Below, one piece after another: positions 60,516 through 64,000 of a stretch of 64,000 bases of DNA (position 1 is the stretch's first letter; every line of letters starts with the position of its first letter). The notes below the pieces were generated by a model. It searched no databases. It had not been told where the DNA came from and was given only the letters and a program-made list of their open reading frames with translations. This stretch comes from Elioraea rosea (GTDB lineage Bacteria; Pseudomonadota; Alphaproteobacteria; Acetobacterales; Acetobacteraceae). Location of the stretch: positions 1 to 64,000 of the forward strand of contig NZ_VFAC01000004.1 of the NCBI RefSeq assembly GCF_007644105.1, written 5' to 3'. Both the position numbers and the translations under genes were made by a program.

Positions 60516-61142
60516 ATGACAGCCATCGACAGCTTCGACCGGGACGTCACCGCAGCCTTGCTCGCCGTCGCAGGCCGCGACGGGTGGTCTGCCGTGACCA
60601 TGACAGCCATCGCGGAGGAGGCGGGCTGCACGCTCGCCGCGCTCCGCGCCCGCTTCGCATGCCGCGAGGCGATCCTGCTCCGCTTCGGCACGATCATCGA
60701 CGTGACGGTGGCGGCAACGGAAACCACGGGCGAGACAGCGCGCGAGCGGCTGTTCGACGTCCTGATGCGCCGCTTCGACGTGCTTCAGCCGCATCGCGCA
60801 GGCGTCCTTGCCGTCGCCCGCGCCGCGCCGGGCGACCCGTGCCTTCTCGCTGCCGGCGCTCCGGCGGCGGTGCGCTCGATGGCCTGGATGCTCGAGGTGG
60901 CAGGGCTGCCGGCGACGGGCATCGCCGGGCAGCTTCGCGCCAAGGCGCTTCTCGCCCTCTGGCTCGCCGCCTTCCGCGCCTGGGCGAAGGACGACACCGC
61001 CGACATGGGCGCGACGATGGCCGCGCTCGACCGGCTGCTCGACCGGGCAGAGGGGCTCGCACGGACGCTCGAGCCGCTTCTCGCGGCGCGTGGATCGACC
61101 CCGAAACCGGCCAGCGAGGCCGAGGAACCGACGCCCGCCTGA
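60516..61142 (+). CDS. TetR/AcrR family transcriptional regulator
   Basis: The 208-residue regulator has a TetR-type N-terminal helix-turn-helix: GRDGWSAVTMTAIAEEAGCT, then LAALRARFACREAILLRFG. The C-terminal ligand-binding domain is Ala/Leu-rich and ends with an acidic tail. It lies just upstream of the phasin gene on the same strand and may regulate it or polyhydroxyalkanoate metabolism. The ligand and targets are not known. Confidence 0.85.
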   Translation: MTAIDSFDRDVTAALLAVAGRDGWSAVTMTAIAEEAGCTLAALRARFACREAILLRFGTIIDVTVAATETTGETARERLFDVLMRRFDVLQPHRAGVLAVARAAPGDPCLLAAGAPAAVRSMAWMLEVAGLPATGIAGQLRAKALLALWLAAFRAWAKDDTADMGATMAALDRLLDRAEGLARTLEPLLAARGSTPKPASEAEEPTPA

Positions 61143-61168
61143 GCCTCGGCGCGGCGCGCCCCCAAGGC

Positions 61169-61190
61169 GTTATACTGCACCGCACAATAG
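61169..61190 (+). promoter_or_regulatory. Candidate phasin promoter with PhaR-like element
   Basis: About 130-145 bases upstream of the phasin start, GTTATACTGCACCGCACAATAG combines a TTATAC-type -10 with CTGCACCGCACAA. PhaR-type regulators of phasin genes in other alphaproteobacteria bind CTGC/GC-rich half sites, so this may be one. The spacing and match are suggestive only. Confidence 0.35.
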
Positions 61191-61313
61191 GGTTTGACCC
61201 GGCCTTATCGGGCCGCTAGACGGTCAGGCGGCCGAGACGGCCGCGGCACCCTGCCCCCCGGTTCGGCGCCGCCCCGCGACGCCCACGGAGCCACGCAACA
61301 AGGACCAACAGTC

Positions 61314-61748
61314 ATGGCAAAGAAGCCCGAGCCCATGTTCGACATGGACCTCGCCAAGGTTATGGCCGATTTCAAGCTGCCCCATGTCGACGTCGAGGCG
61401 ATGGTCGCTGCCCAGCGCAAGAACATCGAGACGCTGTCCACCGCGAACAAGCTCGCGATCGAGGGCATGCAGGCGGTCGCCAAGCGCAACATGGAGATCA
61501 TGCAGCAGACGATGGCCGACCTGACGGAGGCCATGAAGGCGATCGCCTCTGCCGACGCGCCGCAGGCCAAGGCCGCGAAGCAGGCAGAGATGTTCAAGTC
61601 CGGCTACGAGAAGGCCATGCAGAACATGCGTGAGCTGCAGGACATGGTGCAGAAGGTCTCGGGCGAGACGCTGGGCGTGCTGAACAAGCGCGTCGCCGAG
61701 TCGCTCGACGAGGTGAAGGCGATGATGGCGGCCGCCTCCAAGAACTGA
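61314..61748 (+). CDS. Phasin family protein
   Basis: The 144-residue protein is recognisable as a phasin from its helix-rich body with VEAMVAAQRKNIETLSTANK, then AVAKRNMEIMQQTMADLTEA and KSGYEKAMQNMRELQDMVQK. Phasins coat polyhydroxyalkanoate granules. No transmembrane segment or signal is seen. The ATG at 61314 has AGGA upstream. A strong terminator follows. Its upstream neighbour is a TetR-type regulator. Confidence 0.9.
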   Translation: MAKKPEPMFDMDLAKVMADFKLPHVDVEAMVAAQRKNIETLSTANKLAIEGMQAVAKRNMEIMQQTMADLTEAMKAIASADAPQAKAAKQAEMFKSGYEKAMQNMRELQDMVQKVSGETLGVLNKRVAESLDEVKAMMAAASKN

Positions 61749-61773
61749 GCGAGACCGTCCGATCTACGGATAC

Positions 61774-61796
61774 GGGAGCGGCGTAACGCCGCTCCC
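61774..61796. terminator. Terminator between the phasin gene and envZ
   Basis: A perfect ten-base-pair stem (61774-61783 pairing with 61787-61796) with a three-base loop sits 26 bases after the phasin stop and just before the convergent envZ end. A short T run (TTT at 61801-61803) follows on the forward side. It probably ends the phasin transcript and may act on both strands. Confidence 0.75.
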
Positions 61797-61801
61797 ACGC
61801 T

Positions 61802-63157
61802 TTATCCAGGCAGGCTGATCCGGGCCCGCAACCCACCGCGCGGGCTTTCCTCGAGCGCGATCTCCCCGCCATGCGCGCGCACGATGTCGCGCGCGATCGT
61901 CAGCCCAAGCCCCGTTCCCCCCGCCCCGCCGGGCTGGTCGAGCCGAACGAAGGGGCGGAACGCATCCTCGCGCCTCGCGGCCGGAATGCCCGGCCCGTCG
62001 TCATCCACCGTGATTTGAACCGCCACGCCGCCATTGGGGCGGACGAAGCGCGCAGCACCGAGCCAGACATGCGCCGCATGGCGCCGCGCATTGTCGACGA
62101 GGTTCGTCACGCAGCGGCGCATCGCATCGGTGCGCAGCGGCAGGACGAGCTGGCGCTCCGCCTCCACCGTCACCTCCGTGCCGTTGCGCCGCGCCTTGGC
62201 CGCGACCTCCTCGAGCAGCTCCGACACGTCCGCCGCCTGGGCCTGCTCGGTTCCCTCGCCGCGCGCGAAGGCGAGATAGGCCTCGATCATCCGCTCCATC
62301 TCGGCAAGGTCGCCCGAAAGCGCCTCGGCCTCCTCGCGGTCCTCGTCGGGCAGGCGGGGGGCGAGCATGGCAAGCCCGAGCCGCATCCGCGTGATCGGCG
62401 TGCGCAGGTCGTGGCTGACGCCCGCGAGCATCTCGGTGCGCTGCGACAGGAACCGCGCCACGCGCTCGCGCATCCTGTTGAAGGCCACCGCCGCCTGGCG
62501 CACCTCGTCCGCCCCTTCAGGCTTGATCGGCGCGACGTCTCGCCCCTTGCCGAAGGCCTCGGCCGCCGAGGCGAGGCGGCGGATCGGCTTGACCTGGTTG
62601 CGCATGAACAGCACGGCGATGGCGAAGACGATCAGCGCCGACCCGATCAGCCAGAGCACGAACACCGTGACCGTTCCGGTAAAGAGCCGTTTCGCCGGCG
62701 CCTCGACATGCAGGAGCGCATTGGGAAGCTGCACCTGGATCTCGACCGCGCGCTCCGACCGCGGCCAGGTGATGCGGAAGGGCAGCCGCACACGCTCCTC
62801 GATCGCCGCTGCGAGCTCGTCCTCCGCCGGCCCGGTGCGGATGTCGGGCTCGTCCGGAAGCACCCCGCCAGGCTCTAGGCGGAGCACGAGCTCGAGCCGC
62901 GACAGCGCCTCGTTCGTCACCCAGACGAGAGTCTCGGGCCGCGGGTCGCGCTCCAGCGTCTCGACGATGAAGCCGATGTCGCCCGCGACCGCGGAGGCAA
63001 GGCGGCGCGATACGACCTCCCAGTGCGTGCCGTAGAACACCTGCAGCGCCACGGCCTGGAGCACGATCAGCGGCGTCACGATGATCAGCACCGAGCGCCC
63101 GAGCAGGCTTCTCGGCAACACGCGCTTGACGTGGGCGAGCAGGCCGCGTGCGATCAC
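61802..63157 (-). CDS. envZ: Sensor histidine kinase, EnvZ type
   Basis: The 451-residue kinase has two membrane helices (about residues 20-45 and 160-185) around a periplasmic sensor region, then a HAMP domain. The dimerisation/phospho-accepting His is in LAGVSHDLRTPITRMRLGLA. The N-box is TNLVDNARRHA, the G1 box is DDDGPGIP, and the G2 box is GGTGLGLTIARDIVRAHGG. It follows the OmpR-like regulator by 13 bases. The signal is not known. Confidence 0.93.
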   Translation of the reverse strand: MIARGLLAHVKRVLPRSLLGRSVLIIVTPLIVLQAVALQVFYGTHWEVVSRRLASAVAGDIGFIVETLERDPRPETLVWVTNEALSRLELVLRLEPGGVLPDEPDIRTGPAEDELAAAIEERVRLPFRITWPRSERAVEIQVQLPNALLHVEAPAKRLFTGTVTVFVLWLIGSALIVFAIAVLFMRNQVKPIRRLASAAEAFGKGRDVAPIKPEGADEVRQAAVAFNRMRERVARFLSQRTEMLAGVSHDLRTPITRMRLGLAMLAPRLPDEDREEAEALSGDLAEMERMIEAYLAFARGEGTEQAQAADVSELLEEVAAKARRNGTEVTVEAERQLVLPLRTDAMRRCVTNLVDNARRHAAHVWLGAARFVRPNGGVAVQITVDDDGPGIPAARREDAFRPFVRLDQPGGAGGTGLGLTIARDIVRAHGGEIALEESPRGGLRARISLPG

Positions 63158-63170
63158 GCGCTCCCTCCCA

Positions 63171-63878
63171 TCAGCCGGGCCTCAGCACGTAGCCCCTGCC
63201 CCGCACGGTCTGCAGGAAGGCGGGCTCGCGCGGGTCGGGCTCGATCTTGCGGCGAAGCCGCGTGACCTGAACATCGATCGCGCGCTCGCCCGCGTCCTCC
63301 TGTCCGAGCGCCGCGGCAAGGTCCTCGCGCGTCAGCGTCTCGCCTGCACGGGAGGCGAGCGCGCCGAGAAGCGCTGCCTCGCCGCTCGTCAGCCGCACCG
63401 GCTCGCCGTTCCTGACGAGCAGCCCGCGCGCAGGGTCGAACGTCGCCTCGCCGAGGCGCACGGGGCCGGCGCTGGGCGCCTGCGCGGCCGGGGCGGCGAG
63501 GCGACGCAGGATCGTGCGGATCCGCAACGAAAGCTCGCGCGGCTCGAAGGGCTTTGGCAGGTAGTCGTCGGCGCCGCGCTCGAACCCGGCGATGCGGTCC
63601 TCCGGCGTGCCGCGGGCGGTGAGCAGAACGACCGGCACGTCGCGCTCGCGCCGCACCGCCTCTGCAAGGTCGAGCCCGCTCTCGCCAGGCATCATCACGT
63701 CGAGCACGATCAGGTCGAACGCCATCAGCTTCAGGAGGTGGCGCGCCTCGGCGGCATCGGCCGCGGCCGTCACGCGGAACCCCTCGCGCTCGAGGAAGCG
63801 GCGCAGCAGGTCGCGCAGCCGCTGGTCGTCGTCGACGACGAGGAGGTGGTAGGCCTCGGACGCGGCGCCGCTGGCCAT
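63171..63878 (-). CDS. ompR: OmpR-family response regulator
   Basis: The 235-residue regulator has a receiver domain (phospho-acceptor Asp in LIVLDVMMPGESG, and Lys in KPFEPREL) and a winged-helix DNA-binding domain with LTSGEAALLGALASRAGETL, then RAIDVQVTRLRRKIEPDPRE. It pairs with the EnvZ-like kinase downstream. The ATG at 63878 overlaps the stop of the upstream gene by one base; a GTG one codon earlier is possible. Confidence 0.93.
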   Translation of the reverse strand: MASGAASEAYHLLVVDDDQRLRDLLRRFLEREGFRVTAAADAAEARHLLKLMAFDLIVLDVMMPGESGLDLAEAVRRERDVPVVLLTARGTPEDRIAGFERGADDYLPKPFEPRELSLRIRTILRRLAAPAAQAPSAGPVRLGEATFDPARGLLVRNGEPVRLTSGEAALLGALASRAGETLTREDLAAALGQEDAGERAIDVQVTRLRRKIEPDPREPAFLQTVRGRGYVLRPG

Positions 63879-64000
63879 CACGCGACCTTGCCGCTCTCCC
63901 GGTCCTTCGCCTGGCCCGCCTCGATGCGGGCGCGCGCATCCGCCCCCATCATGCCGAGCATGACGCGGCGGAAGCCTTCGACCGCCTGCGCGCCTGATTC
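63878..64000 (-). CDS. Unidentified gene, C-terminal 40 residues only
   Basis: A leftward frame enters from the window's right edge and ends with a TGA at 63878-63880, overlapping the ompR start. The visible part reads ESGAQAVEGFRRVMLGMMGA, then a charged tail ending DRESGKVA. The start lies outside the window. The tight overlap suggests co-translation with ompR. No family was recognised from this fragment. Confidence 0.6.
   Translation of the reverse strand, partial: ESGAQAVEGFRRVMLGMMGADARARIEAGQAKDRESGKVA

Overview
This is about 64 kb of very GC-rich chromosome (around 70% G+C by eye). The long antisense open frames are typical of such DNA. The gene set suggests an aerobic or facultative alphaproteobacterium, most likely of the Acetobacteraceae (Roseomonas/Elioraea-like): a respiratory formate dehydrogenase with a large maturation cluster, a Bug-type tricarboxylate transporter, a phasin, UbiK, MidA, an OmpR/EnvZ pair and several glutathione S-transferases. 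The genus is an inference. No tRNA, rRNA, CRISPR array, prophage or plasmid function was recognised.

Layout. (1) 0.2-6.5 kb: a phosphodiesterase, an orphan peptide-type binding protein, an alpha/beta hydrolase, sufE, an SDR and an EEP-family hydrolase. (2) 6.6-22.2 kb: the formate dehydrogenase region. fdhD-mobA and a 41-residue peptide run rightward. A leftward run of 12 genes (19597 down to 8337) carries a lipoate-ligase-like protein, DUF6505, DUF6352, DUF3305, DUF3306, an HTH-TorD fusion chaperone, a Tat-targeted small protein, FdhA, FdhB, FdhC, MobB and MoeA. A 686-residue multi-cluster ferredoxin is divergent from it. (3) 22.3-27.3 kb: a PEP-CTERM-like protein with a candidate sigma-54 promoter, then a three-gene operon of a degenerate MoeA-like protein, a MoeA-periplasmic-binding-protein fusion, and a secreted WD40-cytochrome c. 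(4) 27.3-36.1 kb: a complete oligopeptide ABC transporter, divergent from an aspartoacylase-type deacylase, a class II aldolase and two GSTs. (5) 36.1-39.6 kb: an islet of lower G+C with a methyltransferase, a decayed IS5-type transposase and a DUF1254 protein. (6) 39.6-46.7 kb: an aldo/keto reductase, a tripartite tricarboxylate transporter with two tandem TctC proteins, OpgH and a YHS protein. (7) 46.7-64 kb: housekeeping genes (ychF, pth, rplY, prs, pgeF, midA, lgt, hldD, ubiK, proC, phasin, envZ/ompR).

How the genes fit together. Region 2 can make a membrane-bound, Tat-exported, cysteine-ligated molybdenum or tungsten formate dehydrogenase. MobA, MobB and MoeA supply the bis-MGD cofactor, FdhD sulfurates it, and the TorD fusion and Tat peptide probably chaperone export. 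The conserved but uncharacterised DUF proteins and the ferredoxin probably serve maturation or electron transfer. Region 3 adds a second, unusual set of molybdopterin-binding proteins linked to a periplasmic cytochrome.

The least explained items are the HTH-TorD fusion, the MoeA-like/MoeA-PBP/WD40-cytochrome operon, the very small genes at 8205 and 53795, and the palindromic intergenic repeats at 52754-52906 and 53874-54001.
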